In this document: positions 35,066 to 43,585 of the stretch, piece after piece | Layout of the letters: each line of letters starts with the position of its first letter | How positions within the stretch are numbered: position 1 is the first letter of the stretch | Source: Luteolibacter pohnpeiensis | Lineage (GTDB): Bacteria > Verrucomicrobiota > Verrucomicrobiia > Verrucomicrobiales > Akkermansiaceae | Length of the DNA stretch: 64,000 nt | Direction: 5' to 3' | NCBI RefSeq assembly: GCF_016595435.1 | Contig: NZ_JAENIJ010000002.1 | Span: 148,545 to 212,544 of the forward strand | Notes under the pieces: model-generated | What the model was told of the DNA's origin: nothing | What the model saw: only the letters and a program-made list of their open reading frames with translations | Database searches by the model: none | Translations under genes and position numbers: made by a program

Positions 35066-35491
35066 ATGAGTATCATTGAAACTGAAATCGAAGCAGGTCC
35101 CGCTACTGAGACTGCGATCGAACCCCAGGCTTCGTCAGCCGGATCGACGACCAGAACGCCGGAAGTCGTTCTGGATGATGAATGGGATACCATGGCAATT
35201 GCCCGCTTGATTCGCTCGAAGTCGCATTACGATGAGACGCCGGCCTTCCTTTTTCTTGGGAAGAAGGAAGCCCGGCTTCTCTCGGAGCACCTCGCGAGCG
35301 CATTCGGCGAAGAATCCGTCGCCACTCTCCGCGACACCTACTACATGGGACTCGAAACCATCGTGCTCGATACCGAGACCCATCTTTCGACCGGTGGTCG
35401 AAAGGCCCTGCGCACGCTGCAAGACCCCATTTCCCGTCGCCCAGCCTGGCGCGACAACGATGTCGACACGCGTTGGCAATTTCGTGCCTGA
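35066..35491 (+). CDS. Conserved-looking hypothetical protein
   Basis: The 141-aa acidic protein (ATG 35066, MSIIETEIEAG) has an unstructured Thr/Ala/Glu-rich first third. A more ordered region follows: DEWDTMAIARLIRSKSHYDE, AFLFLGKKEARLLSEHLASA and TYYMGLETIVLDTETHL. The pattern suggests an alpha/beta fold. I do not recognise the family. A signal peptide, membrane helix and catalytic motif are all lacking. A strong terminator follows (35550-35591), which supports a real, separately transcribed gene. It starts divergently from panC. Confidence 0.6.
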   Translation: MSIIETEIEAGPATETAIEPQASSAGSTTRTPEVVLDDEWDTMAIARLIRSKSHYDETPAFLFLGKKEARLLSEHLASAFGEESVATLRDTYYMGLETIVLDTETHLSTGGRKALRTLQDPISRRPAWRDNDVDTRWQFRA

Positions 35492-35549
35492 TCATCCCTG
35501 ACCGCGGAATGTTGCCGCCACGCGCGCCGACCAATCCGCAACCATCCAC

Positions 35550-35591
35550 CCGGCTCCGGAAGACCTCGTTCTTCCTGAGCCGGTTTTTTTT
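35550..35591 (+). terminator. Strong intrinsic terminator
   Basis: Stem CCGGCTC-C-GGAAGA (35550-35563) pairs with TCTTCC-T-GAGCCGG (35570-35583) around a 6-nt loop with one mismatch, followed by eight T (35584-35591). It ends the transcript of the 35066-35491 gene and insulates the sigma-factor operon. Confidence 0.88.
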
Positions 35592-35641
35592 GATTTTGAT
35601 GTCACAAATCATGGCCTCACAATCAATAGGAGGCGAAAACC

Positions 35642-36181
35642 ATGAAATCCGCCGTCGCAGCTGCAAACTTCTCCATCATGGACCGATCCCGATTTTCCGA
35701 GCTGATCCGCGATCATCATCAACCGCTCATTGCCTATGCCCGCGTACTTTGCGGGCACCCGGATCGAGCTCGGGAAATCGTCCAGGATTCATTTGTCGCC
35801 GCCTGGCAATCGATCGGAAAATTCGACATCACCCGTGATTTCGGCTCCTGGCTGCGTGGCATTGTGCGGAACAAGTGGCGTGAAGATTGCCGGCGGCACC
35901 GACGCGAAGTCCCACTGGAGGAACCGGAGCTGGTGGGACTTGAGGAAGTCATCCGCCAATGGTGCGCCGAGAGTGGAGAATCCGGTTTGCTCGGGCGGTT
36001 GCACGATTGCCGGGCAAAACTTCCAGAGACCCTCTCATCCGCGGTTCAAGCCTACTATGATGATAGTAATTCCGACGGTGAATCCGCAGCTGCAGCCATA
36101 GGCATACCCGCAGCGACCTTTCGCAAACGACTCGAACGCGCGCGCACGGCGCTCCGCCAATGCCTCGAATCCAACGCCTGA
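35642..36181 (+). CDS. ECF-type RNA polymerase sigma factor
   Basis: The 179-aa protein has sigma region 2 at about 16-85 (FSELIRDHHQPLIAYARVL, EIVQDSFVAAWQSIGKFD, FGSWLRGIVRNKWREDCRR) and region 4 at about 122-175 (LPETLSSAVQAYY, AAIGIPAATFRKRLERART). An unusually good ribosome site, AGGAGG at 35628-35633, lies 8 nt before the ATG. The next gene starts 21 bp downstream and encodes a membrane protein with a cytoplasmic N-terminus, the expected position of an anti-sigma factor. Target promoters are unknown. Autoregulation of this operon would be typical for the class. Confidence 0.93.
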   Translation: MKSAVAAANFSIMDRSRFSELIRDHHQPLIAYARVLCGHPDRAREIVQDSFVAAWQSIGKFDITRDFGSWLRGIVRNKWREDCRRHRREVPLEEPELVGLEEVIRQWCAESGESGLLGRLHDCRAKLPETLSSAVQAYYDDSNSDGESAAAAIGIPAATFRKRLERARTALRQCLESNA

Positions 36182-36202
36182 AATTCCAGCCCTCTTTCCA
36201 GA

Positions 36203-38317
36203 ATGAACTCTCCATCGCCCGAAGACCGTCTGCTCGATGAACTGCTCCGTGAGCTGCATCAAGGGCCTGACGAAGCATTCATCCAACAACTCGAAGCCGC
36301 AGTGGATGCGGAGCCCCTGTCGCCTGCGAAGGTCCGCAGGAAAACGTCGCGTTTCTACCAACGCGCCGGGATCGCTGCTGCCCTAACTCTAACCGTTGGA
36401 ACCGCCATCTGGTGGGCAGTAATCAGCAACTCGAAACTCAGTCCCAGTTTGGCTCCAAGAAGTGAACCGAACTTGGTCCGTTCCAACTTGAACGAAGAGA
36501 TCAAGCACCCAAAAGAATATTTGCCCCCATCGCTCCATGACTTGAGCCTCCAACCAAGCGCGCCCCCACCTCCCCTACCCGCATCGGATTTCGCCGACCT
36601 CAAATACGACGAACCCACCCCCATCGCTCCCCCCTCCGATCTCGCTGCTAACGGGATCGGCACAGGCCATGGAGGTGGAACAGGTAGCGGAGCTGGAACA
36701 GGTAGCGGAGCTGGCTCTCGAGATGCCACGGGGAATCCATTCGGCATGGTCAGCCCCGACCGCCAGCCACGAGCAAGAATCGTTCCGCCTGCTGACGACC
36801 TGACGGCTACAGAGAGGAATTCCACCACCTACAAAGAATTGCGCGCTCGCGAACTCATTGGGCGCGATCAATACGAAAGAATTCTCGATCAATTCTGGAG
36901 ATCCACGCAGGATTCTCCGCTTTCCACCTTTTCCATTGATGTCGATACCGCTTCCTACAGCAACATCCGACGAATGATCCAAGAGGGTCGACCCGTTCCG
37001 GCTGATGCAGTTCGGGTCGAAGAATGCATCAATGCCTTCCGCTATTCCTACCCGCAGCCGGGGGGCGATGCGCCATTTGCCGTAGGTGCGACGATTTCCA
37101 CCTGTCCCTGGGCACCGTCACACCAACTCGTCCGCATTGCCCTGAAAGGCCGGGAGGTCGAAAACGCCAATCGACCCGCATCGAATCTGGTGTTCTTGAT
37201 TGATGTTTCCGGCTCCATGCAAAGCCCGGACAAGTTGCCCTTGCTCAAGCAATCGTTGATGACGCTGGTCGATCAACTGGACGAACGCGACCACGTGGCA
37301 ATCGTCGTCTACGCCGGATCGGAAGGAGTCGCGCTACCATCGACCGCACTCGATTCAACTGGACGCGAAGCGGTGGCGAATGCTCTGGCCAAACTCGAAG
37401 CAGGTGGATCGACCAACGGCGGAGCCGGCATTCAGCGCGCCTATGACTTGGCCACCGAGCAGAAAATCGATGGTGGCGTCAACCGCGTGATCCTCGCGAC
37501 TGATGGCGATTTCAACGTCGGCATCACCGGCAAGGAGTCATTGGTGGATCTGGTCAAATCCCGTGCGCAATCCGGAGTTTATCTCACGGTTCTGGGTTTC
37601 GGCACCGGCAACCTCAACGACGCGATGATGGACTCGATCACCCGCGATGGGAACGGCAACTACTTCTACCTTGATTCGGCGCGCGAGGCAAAAAAAGTGC
37701 TCCTGCAAAATCTGAGTGGCACTCTGGTCACGATCGCGAAGGACGTGAAAATCCAGGTCGAGTTCAATCCGGCGAAGGTCGGGCGCTACCGCTTGATCGG
37801 CTACGCCAACCGGGTCCTGCGCAACGAAGATTTCAACAACGACGCGGTCGATGCCGGCGACATCGGCGCGGGCCACACCGTCACGGCATTTTACGAACTG
37901 CAATCGCCGGAATTGATAGCAGCCACTGATGACCTGAAATACCAGACCAAGCCATCAGTCGGGCAGAATCCTTCGGCGTCCTCGGACGAATGGCTCACGG
38001 TGAAGCTCCGCTACAAGCATCCGGATGGCGACGTGAGCCGGAAAATCGAATTTCCCCTCAGCGGTGAGGCCAAACCGATCATCGACACCGACCCGGACTT
38101 CAAATTCGCTACCGCAGTCGCACTGTTCGGCATGAAACTTCGCGACAGGCCGGATACCCGATCAGTTTCGTGGAGCTGGATCCGGGATTTCGCCCAAACC
38201 GGACTTGGCAAGGACTCCAATGAGGAACGTTCGGAGTTCGTGGAGTTGATCAAAACCTTGATGAAATCCGGATCGCCGAAGCTTCCGGCACCAGCCGATG
38301 TGATTCGTGACCGCTGA
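36203..38317 (+). CDS. Membrane VWA-domain protein (YfbK-like), probable anti-sigma partner
   Basis: The 704-aa product has a short cytoplasmic N-terminus (about 1-52, PEDRLLDELLRELHQGPDE), a membrane helix at about 53-75, and a Pro/Gly-rich linker that includes an 18-bp tandem duplication. YfbK-type domains follow: ERILDQFWRSTQDSPLSTFS, SIDVDTASYSNIRRM, then a von Willebrand A domain with an intact metal site FLIDVSGSMQS (about 330-340) and ILATDGDFNVGI. The C-terminal region matches DUF3520. The N-terminal layout and location directly after the sigma-factor gene suggest it sequesters the sigma factor while its VWA domain senses an envelope ligand. That pairing is inferred. Confidence 0.88.
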   Translation: MNSPSPEDRLLDELLRELHQGPDEAFIQQLEAAVDAEPLSPAKVRRKTSRFYQRAGIAAALTLTVGTAIWWAVISNSKLSPSLAPRSEPNLVRSNLNEEIKHPKEYLPPSLHDLSLQPSAPPPPLPASDFADLKYDEPTPIAPPSDLAANGIGTGHGGGTGSGAGTGSGAGSRDATGNPFGMVSPDRQPRARIVPPADDLTATERNSTTYKELRARELIGRDQYERILDQFWRSTQDSPLSTFSIDVDTASYSNIRRMIQEGRPVPADAVRVEECINAFRYSYPQPGGDAPFAVGATISTCPWAPSHQLVRIALKGREVENANRPASNLVFLIDVSGSMQSPDKLPLLKQSLMTLVDQLDERDHVAIVVYAGSEGVALPSTALDSTGREAVANALAKLEAGGSTNGGAGIQRAYDLATEQKIDGGVNRVILATDGDFNVGITGKESLVDLVKSRAQSGVYLTVLGFGTGNLNDAMMDSITRDGNGNYFYLDSAREAKKVLLQNLSGTLVTIAKDVKIQVEFNPAKVGRYRLIGYANRVLRNEDFNNDAVDAGDIGAGHTVTAFYELQSPELIAATDDLKYQTKPSVGQNPSASSDEWLTVKLRYKHPDGDVSRKIEFPLSGEAKPIIDTDPDFKFATAVALFGMKLRDRPDTRSVSWSWIRDFAQTGLGKDSNEERSEFVELIKTLMKSGSPKLPAPADVIRDR
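36677..36712 (+). repeat. 18-bp tandem duplication inside the VWA gene
   Basis: Two exact copies of an 18-nt unit (GGAACAGGTAGCGGAGCT) lie head to tail, coding for GTGSGA repeated within the glycine-rich linker. The unit is in frame, so copy-number change would only alter linker length. Confidence 0.85.
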
Positions 38318-38508
38318 AGGAACCAAGGCAGGATCTGGACCAGTTCGATGGATACCGTTCAAAGTAACAGCCACGCAACCGATTGAAATAGGGAAAAAGG
38401 TTGATATCGCGGCAAAACTGGTCGATCTCCTAAGCAAGTTTCTGCTCAAGCGGCTCGATCCGCAACAGAAGCTCACGCCACGTCATCGAAGAAAACTGAA
38501 TTCCCTCA

Positions 38509-39435
38509 ATGCTCGCCTTTTCATCCTGCTGGAACAACAGCCGTCACTCCGATGGTGAGGCCATGATTGAGGAAATCGTTTCCCTCGGGTTCAAAAACAT
38601 TGAGCTCTCCCACGGCATGACCGTGGCGAAATATCCGGGCATCAAGAAAGCCTACGACGCGGGCATGTTCACCTGCTCCGGCGTGCACAACTACTTCCCC
38701 TCCCCCGTGGAAGTGATGATCGATGCGCCGGACGCCTACGAATTCACCTCCCACCGGCCTTTCGACCGCCAGCGGGCGATGGACATGACGCTCAAGACCT
38801 TGGACATCGCCGCCGAGTTCAAGGCGCATTACGTGGTCCTTCACATGGGCTCAGTGCCCATGGATTCCTCCAAATGGACGAAACGCCTGACCGCGATGGT
38901 GAATGAAGGCGGCCAACACACGACCGCCTACACCAAGGCCAAAATCAACTTCGTCAAGAAGCGGGAAAAAGTCGGCCCCTTGTATTTTCACCGTGCCATC
39001 AAAGCACTCACCACCATCGCCGAGCGTGCTGCGGAATTGGGCATCAAACTCGCCGTCGAGTCGCGCTCCAGATTCGAAGACATGCCAACCGAGCGCGAAA
39101 TGATTGAGTTGCAAAAGCACTTCGCCGACAACCCATGGGTCGGGTATTGGCATGATTTCGGCCACGTGCAGTTGAAGCACAACCTCGGATTGTTAGATCA
39201 TCAGCAATGGCTCGCCGACATGCAGCCATACATCATCGGCGGTCACGTGCATGATGTGCAATGGCCAGCGCGCGATCACCGCGTTCCCTTCAGCGGCACC
39301 TTGAAGTATGAAGACCTGCTGCCCTTTTTCCCGAAAGGCTGCCCGTTGATCTGGGAACTCAGCCCGACCCGCCGGTCGGAGGAAATCAAAGAAAAGCTGG
39401 CGATCTGGAAAAAGAAATTCCCAGAGCGCAGCTAG
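38509..39435 (+). CDS. Sugar phosphate isomerase/epimerase-like TIM-barrel protein
   Basis: The 308-aa protein belongs to the xylose isomerase-like/AP endonuclease 2 superfamily. Visible elements: GFKNIELSHGM, AHYVVLHMGSVPMD, KLAVESRSRFEDMPTEREM, VGYWHDFGHVQLKHNLGL and GGHVHDVQWPARDHRVPF. These contain the metal-binding His, Glu and Asp residues typical of the superfamily, ending in a strand with WELSP. The reaction is not predictable. The start at ATG 38509 (MLAFSSCWNNSRH) gives the typical first beta strand. The 190 bp between the VWA gene and this start contain no convincing gene. It converges with the ParE-like gene. Confidence 0.85.
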   Translation: MLAFSSCWNNSRHSDGEAMIEEIVSLGFKNIELSHGMTVAKYPGIKKAYDAGMFTCSGVHNYFPSPVEVMIDAPDAYEFTSHRPFDRQRAMDMTLKTLDIAAEFKAHYVVLHMGSVPMDSSKWTKRLTAMVNEGGQHTTAYTKAKINFVKKREKVGPLYFHRAIKALTTIAERAAELGIKLAVESRSRFEDMPTEREMIELQKHFADNPWVGYWHDFGHVQLKHNLGLLDHQQWLADMQPYIIGGHVHDVQWPARDHRVPFSGTLKYEDLLPFFPKGCPLIWELSPTRRSEEIKEKLAIWKKKFPERS

Positions 39436-39458
39436 ATTGGCGGATTCTCGAAGCCGAA

Positions 39459-41306
39459 TCAGGCGACCTGGCGATCGACATCTTCACGCAGGTTCTCGAT
39501 GATGAATTCCTGGCGATTCGGCGTGTTCTTGCCCATGTAAAAGGTGAGCAATTCCTTCACGCTTTTGCCTTCTTCATATTCCACCGGGTCGAGTCGCATG
39601 TCGGGGCCGATCATGAATTTGAATTCATCCGGCGAGATTTCTCCCAAGCCCTTGAATCGGGTGATTTCGGCATTCTTGCCAAGTTTCGACAATGCTTTCT
39701 GACGCTCCGCATCATCATAACAATAGATCGTCTCTTTCTTGTTACGCACCCGGAACAGCGGAGTTTGTAAAATATACAAATGCCCGTCGCGGATCAGCTC
39801 AGGGAAGAACTGCAAAAAGAAAGTGAGCAACAACAGACGGATATGCATGCCATCGACATCGGCATCGGTCGCGATCACCACATTGTTATATCTCAATTCC
39901 GAGATGCCATCCTCGATGTTCAACGCGGCCTGCAGCAACGCGAACTCCTCGTTTTCATAAACGATCTTTCGTGGAAGACTGAAGGTATTCAGTGGCTTAC
40001 CGCGCAATGAGAAAACCGCCTGCGTTTCCACGTCGCGGCTTTTGGTGATGGATCCGGAAGCCGAGTCACCCTCGGTGATGAACAGGGTAGATTCCTCACG
40101 GCGCTTGTGTTTGCTATCAAAGCGCACGCGGCAATCACGCAGCTTTTTGTTGTGCACCTTCGCCTGCCGTGAACGCTCGCGGGCCAGCTTTTGAATTCCC
40201 TTCAAATCCTTGCGCTCACGCTCCGCTGCCTGGATCCGTTTTTGAATCGCTTCAGCCGTTTGAGGATTTTTGTGCAGGTAGTTATCGAGATTCAGTTTGA
40301 GGAAATTCCCGATGAAGGTCCGCAGGGATTCCCCTTCCGGAGCTACGGTGGTGGAGCCCAATTTGGTTTTCGTCTGCGACTCGAACACCGGCTCGATGAT
40401 GCGCACGCAGATCGCCGCCTCGATGCCCGCCCGGATGTCCGATGGATCATACTGCTTTTTATAAAATCCGCGGATCACCTGAACCAATTGTTCCCGGAAT
40501 GCGGCCAAGTGGGTTCCACCTTGTGAGGTGTTCTGACCGTTGACGAAGGTATAATATTCCTCACCGCTTTCCTCGCTGTGGGTGAAGGCGATCTCGATAT
40601 CATTTCCAACCAGATGGATCGGCGGATAGAGCGCCTCGTTTTCCATCTCCTCCCGCAGCAAATCGAGCAATCCGTCTTTGGAGCGATATTTCGTGCCGTT
40701 GAACACGACTGTCAGGGCCGGATTCAGGTAGGAATAATACCGGCACATTTTTTCGACAAACGCCTCACGGAATTTCGCCTTGGCCGGGAAAATCGTGCGA
40801 TCCAGCTCGAACGCCAAACGCGTGCCGGTCTGGCCGTCGTCCTTCCGCGGATTTTTCATATCCACAGTCAGCTGGCCTTTCGAAAATTCGAGTGCCTTGG
40901 TCTTGCCTTCGCGCCACGCCTGGATTTCGAAAAATGTCGAAAGCGCGTTGACCGCTTTGATCCCGACACCGTTCAAACCGACGGATTTTTTGAAAGCCTC
41001 GCTATCGTATTTCGCACCGGTGTTGATCTGTGCGGCGCAGTCGTAAAGTTTCCCTAACGGAATCCCCCGCCCAAAGTCACGGACTTCAACACGGCCTTCT
41101 TCATCGATCGAGATTCGGACTTCCTTGCCGTGCCCCATGATGTGCTCGTCGATCGAGTTATCGACGGCTTCCTTGAGCAAAATGTAGAGGCCATCGTCCG
41201 GGGAACCACCGTCCCCCAGCTTGCCGATATACATTCCGGGGCGCATGCGAATGTGCTCCCGCCAGTCCAACGACTTGATGTCCGATTCCGTGTAATCCGA
41301 TGCCAT
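39459..41306 (-). CDS. parE: DNA topoisomerase IV/gyrase subunit B-like (ParE type)
   Basis: The 615-aa ATPase subunit shows the GHKL site [23 protein letters not shown] and [14 protein letters not shown]. The transducer lysine region contains [17 protein letters not shown], and the TOPRIM domain has [18 protein letters not shown] and [19 protein letters not shown]. The C-terminus has [14 protein letters not shown]. Length and the [16 protein letters not shown] opening resemble Bacteroidota-type ParE. The cleavage subunit is the gene at 16779-18758. A separate gyrase is presumed to be elsewhere in the genome. The start is ATG 41306, about 65 bp from the end of the SPS gene. Confidence 0.88.
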   Translation of the reverse strand: MASDYTESDIKSLDWREHIRMRPGMYIGKLGDGGSPDDGLYILLKEAVDNSIDEHIMGHGKEVRISIDEEGRVEVRDFGRGIPLGKLYDCAAQINTGAKYDSEAFKKSVGLNGVGIKAVNALSTFFEIQAWREGKTKALEFSKGQLTVDMKNPRKDDGQTGTRLAFELDRTIFPAKAKFREAFVEKMCRYYSYLNPALTVVFNGTKYRSKDGLLDLLREEMENEALYPPIHLVGNDIEIAFTHSEESGEEYYTFVNGQNTSQGGTHLAAFREQLVQVIRGFYKKQYDPSDIRAGIEAAICVRIIEPVFESQTKTKLGSTTVAPEGESLRTFIGNFLKLNLDNYLHKNPQTAEAIQKRIQAAERERKDLKGIQKLARERSRQAKVHNKKLRDCRVRFDSKHKRREESTLFITEGDSASGSITKSRDVETQAVFSLRGKPLNTFSLPRKIVYENEEFALLQAALNIEDGISELRYNNVVIATDADVDGMHIRLLLLTFFLQFFPELIRDGHLYILQTPLFRVRNKKETIYCYDDAERQKALSKLGKNAEITRFKGLGEISPDEFKFMIGPDMRLDPVEYEEGKSVKELLTFYMGKNTPNRQEFIIENLREDVDRQVA

Positions 41307-41371
41307 GAGAATGTCCTGAAGTTCCTAAACGGTCTGGCACGAGGGTGCAAGACCCGTGACGTCCCAAGAAC

Positions 41372-43585
41372 TCAGGGATGGAGTTCGTTTTGATCGACAG
41401 TCTCCTCGGCGACTGGGGAATCAACCGGCTTGGGTGGTTCTTCGCCTTCCAGAAATCCATAGTGATCAAGGCCTTCGAAAAATCCAGCCAGGCCAGGTTG
41501 CTGCGCCTGAAACAATCTCGGACGCTCCCTCACCATGCGCAGAACCCGGTCGGCATCGGACGGAACCGCCGATAAATTCCGGCCCCGCACCGCAGCGACA
41601 TCGTTGCCATAATTTCCAAAATAATAAATCCGCGCCGGATCAATCCCCCAGCGATGTTCCAGATACCGCAACGCCACATCCTTGCCGCTATGGATCGGAA
41701 TCACGTCCAGGAACGATCGGGCGGTGACGATGACTTTGGCCGCGACTCCCGCTTCCCGCAGCAAGCGCTGAAGAGCCCCCCGCGATGGCGCGCGATTCGG
41801 ATCTCTCAGGAAGGAGACCTTGAAGCGATGTTGAAATTTCTCTTCCTGCAGATAAATCCCATCCTGCGATGAAATGGCATCCAGAACCTTTTCCCGATCC
41901 CAACGCGAGGCGAGTTGCCCACGCCAGCGCTCGTCCAAAACACCCCGTCGACCGTAGCGAATTTCCGCGCCCAAGCCGGAAATGATGAATCCAGGTTCGG
42001 GCATGTTGCAGCGGGAAATCACTTCCCAAGCTTCGTCAAACGAAAGTCCCGTAGCGATGCCGAGGCCGATGTTTTGCCCATCGAACAAATGCCGCCACTT
42101 GGAAAGCAACTCTTCGGATTCGGTTTCAATATTCGGCAACAAATCCATCACGATCCAACGCTCGCGTTCCACAAGCGTTCGACGCGAACCACTGGTTCGA
42201 TGGATCGGAGTCTTGGGAAGAACCACTGCCTTCAGCTCGTTGAGATAATGGTCCACGTGAGCCGACCATGCGTAGTATTTACGAACCGCGGCATGACCGC
42301 GCGCGGCGAGTTCTTTTTGCTTTTGCGGATCTGAAATCACTCGTTCCAGACCATCGCCAATCTCCTTCGTATGGTAAGGATCGACCAGCTCGCCATTCTT
42401 GCAATTCGCGAGAATGTCCCGGGGTCCGCCATCATTGGTTGCAACCAGCGGCAATCCAGCGGCGGCTGCCTCTAACAAGGTCAGACCGAATGGTTCGGTG
42501 AATGCAGGATTCACAAAAACGCCGCCCCGCTCGGCGGCCCAACGGTAAAAGCCGGCAACCTCTTTCGATTCATGGCGCTTCGGATAGGCGATGCTGCCGT
42601 AGAGATCACCATCATCGATCGTTCGCAGCAGATCCCGCCAAACTCGCCGAGCACCTTGCGGCAGTTTTTCAAAGGTCTCACGATTGCCACCGATGAGGAT
42701 CAGGTTCGCATTTTCACGCAGCCAAGGATTTTCAGAAAACGCCTTCACCAATCCGGGAAGATTTTTTCGCTCATCCGCACGCGCGATTGTTAGAACTGGC
42801 GGCTTGGTTGGATCATTCAGGAAACGGCACAACTTGGCATCGACCGACTTCACCACATCCGGATCGCCCGGGCCATCGAAGCGACTCAAATTTACCCCTG
42901 GCGGGATCACACGCATGCGCTCTTCGGCATATTGGTGATAGAGTGAATATTGCTCTTCCACTTCCTGTCGCGTGCTGGTGCAGACCATGCTCGCCGCATC
43001 CAAGCTGAGTTCTTCCGCTTCGATCCGGGCTGATAGATTGTAGCGCTCTTCGATTTCTTCCTGTGTCGCCCCACTCTGTTCCAACTTCTGCCGTTTGACG
43101 CGACCGAGCGAATGACCGGTGAATACAAACGGGCAACCCAATACCGCCGACAGCTGCCGCCCCACATACCCCGCATCACCGTAGTGGGCATGAATGATGT
43201 CTGGCACCCGCTTTTCACGCCGAAAGTAGGCGAGCGTGCCATCGATGAAGGCATCAAGGTGACGCCATAAAACTTCTTTCCGCAAATAACGGCGCGGACC
43301 TGCTTCGATGCGGATGATTTCTCCACCGCCCTCCAGCTTTTCGCGAGCTTTCGAATAATCCGCCGAAACCCGCGGATCCATCACCTTGCGCGTCAACAAA
43401 CTCACCCGGTGAACCCGCTCGTCTTGCGCAAGCGCCTTCACCAACTCGACCACATACAGGCACTGGCCACCAGTATCGGGATCGCGACCAAGCTCCATAT
43501 TCTCCCCCCGGATCAACCCGTGGAGTGACAAATGGACGATATCCAGGCCTTTGCTTTTTCCGCTGCTCTTCTTGGGATCGCTCAT
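41372..43585 (-). CDS. Sucrose-phosphate synthase-like glycosyltransferase with degenerate C-terminal HAD domain
   Basis: The 737-aa product has a GT4 glycosyltransferase (about 13-465): LSLHGLIRGENMELGRDPDT (start of the donor/acceptor site GRDPDTGGQ), IIHAHYGDAGYVG, VFTGHSLGRVKRQKL, VIPPGVNLSRF and FVNPAFTEPFGLTLLEAAA with the E-x7-E pair. These are hallmark blocks of sucrose-phosphate synthase. The C-terminal part (about 475-715) is an SPP-like HAD fold, but the catalytic DxD position reads IVMDLLPNIE, so the second Asp is missing. It is probably not a phosphatase. A related product such as mannosylfructose-phosphate cannot be excluded. Its start overlaps the upstream gene by 4 nt (ATGA). 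Confidence 0.88.
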   Translation of the reverse strand: MSDPKKSSGKSKGLDIVHLSLHGLIRGENMELGRDPDTGGQCLYVVELVKALAQDERVHRVSLLTRKVMDPRVSADYSKAREKLEGGGEIIRIEAGPRRYLRKEVLWRHLDAFIDGTLAYFRREKRVPDIIHAHYGDAGYVGRQLSAVLGCPFVFTGHSLGRVKRQKLEQSGATQEEIEERYNLSARIEAEELSLDAASMVCTSTRQEVEEQYSLYHQYAEERMRVIPPGVNLSRFDGPGDPDVVKSVDAKLCRFLNDPTKPPVLTIARADERKNLPGLVKAFSENPWLRENANLILIGGNRETFEKLPQGARRVWRDLLRTIDDGDLYGSIAYPKRHESKEVAGFYRWAAERGGVFVNPAFTEPFGLTLLEAAAAGLPLVATNDGGPRDILANCKNGELVDPYHTKEIGDGLERVISDPQKQKELAARGHAAVRKYYAWSAHVDHYLNELKAVVLPKTPIHRTSGSRRTLVERERWIVMDLLPNIETESEELLSKWRHLFDGQNIGLGIATGLSFDEAWEVISRCNMPEPGFIISGLGAEIRYGRRGVLDERWRGQLASRWDREKVLDAISSQDGIYLQEEKFQHRFKVSFLRDPNRAPSRGALQRLLREAGVAAKVIVTARSFLDVIPIHSGKDVALRYLEHRWGIDPARIYYFGNYGNDVAAVRGRNLSAVPSDADRVLRMVRERPRLFQAQQPGLAGFFEGLDHYGFLEGEEPPKPVDSPVAEETVDQNELHP

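Noticed and set aside
38307-38558. 83-codon GTG-started frame between the VWA gene and the isomerase gene
   Set aside because: It overlaps both neighbours (50 nt into the isomerase), has no ribosome site and no recognisable domain. A small basic protein cannot be excluded.
41372-43585. Calling the C-terminal HAD of SPS an active sucrose-phosphatase
   Set aside because: The DxD nucleophile motif is altered, and an intact HAD is encoded next to it.
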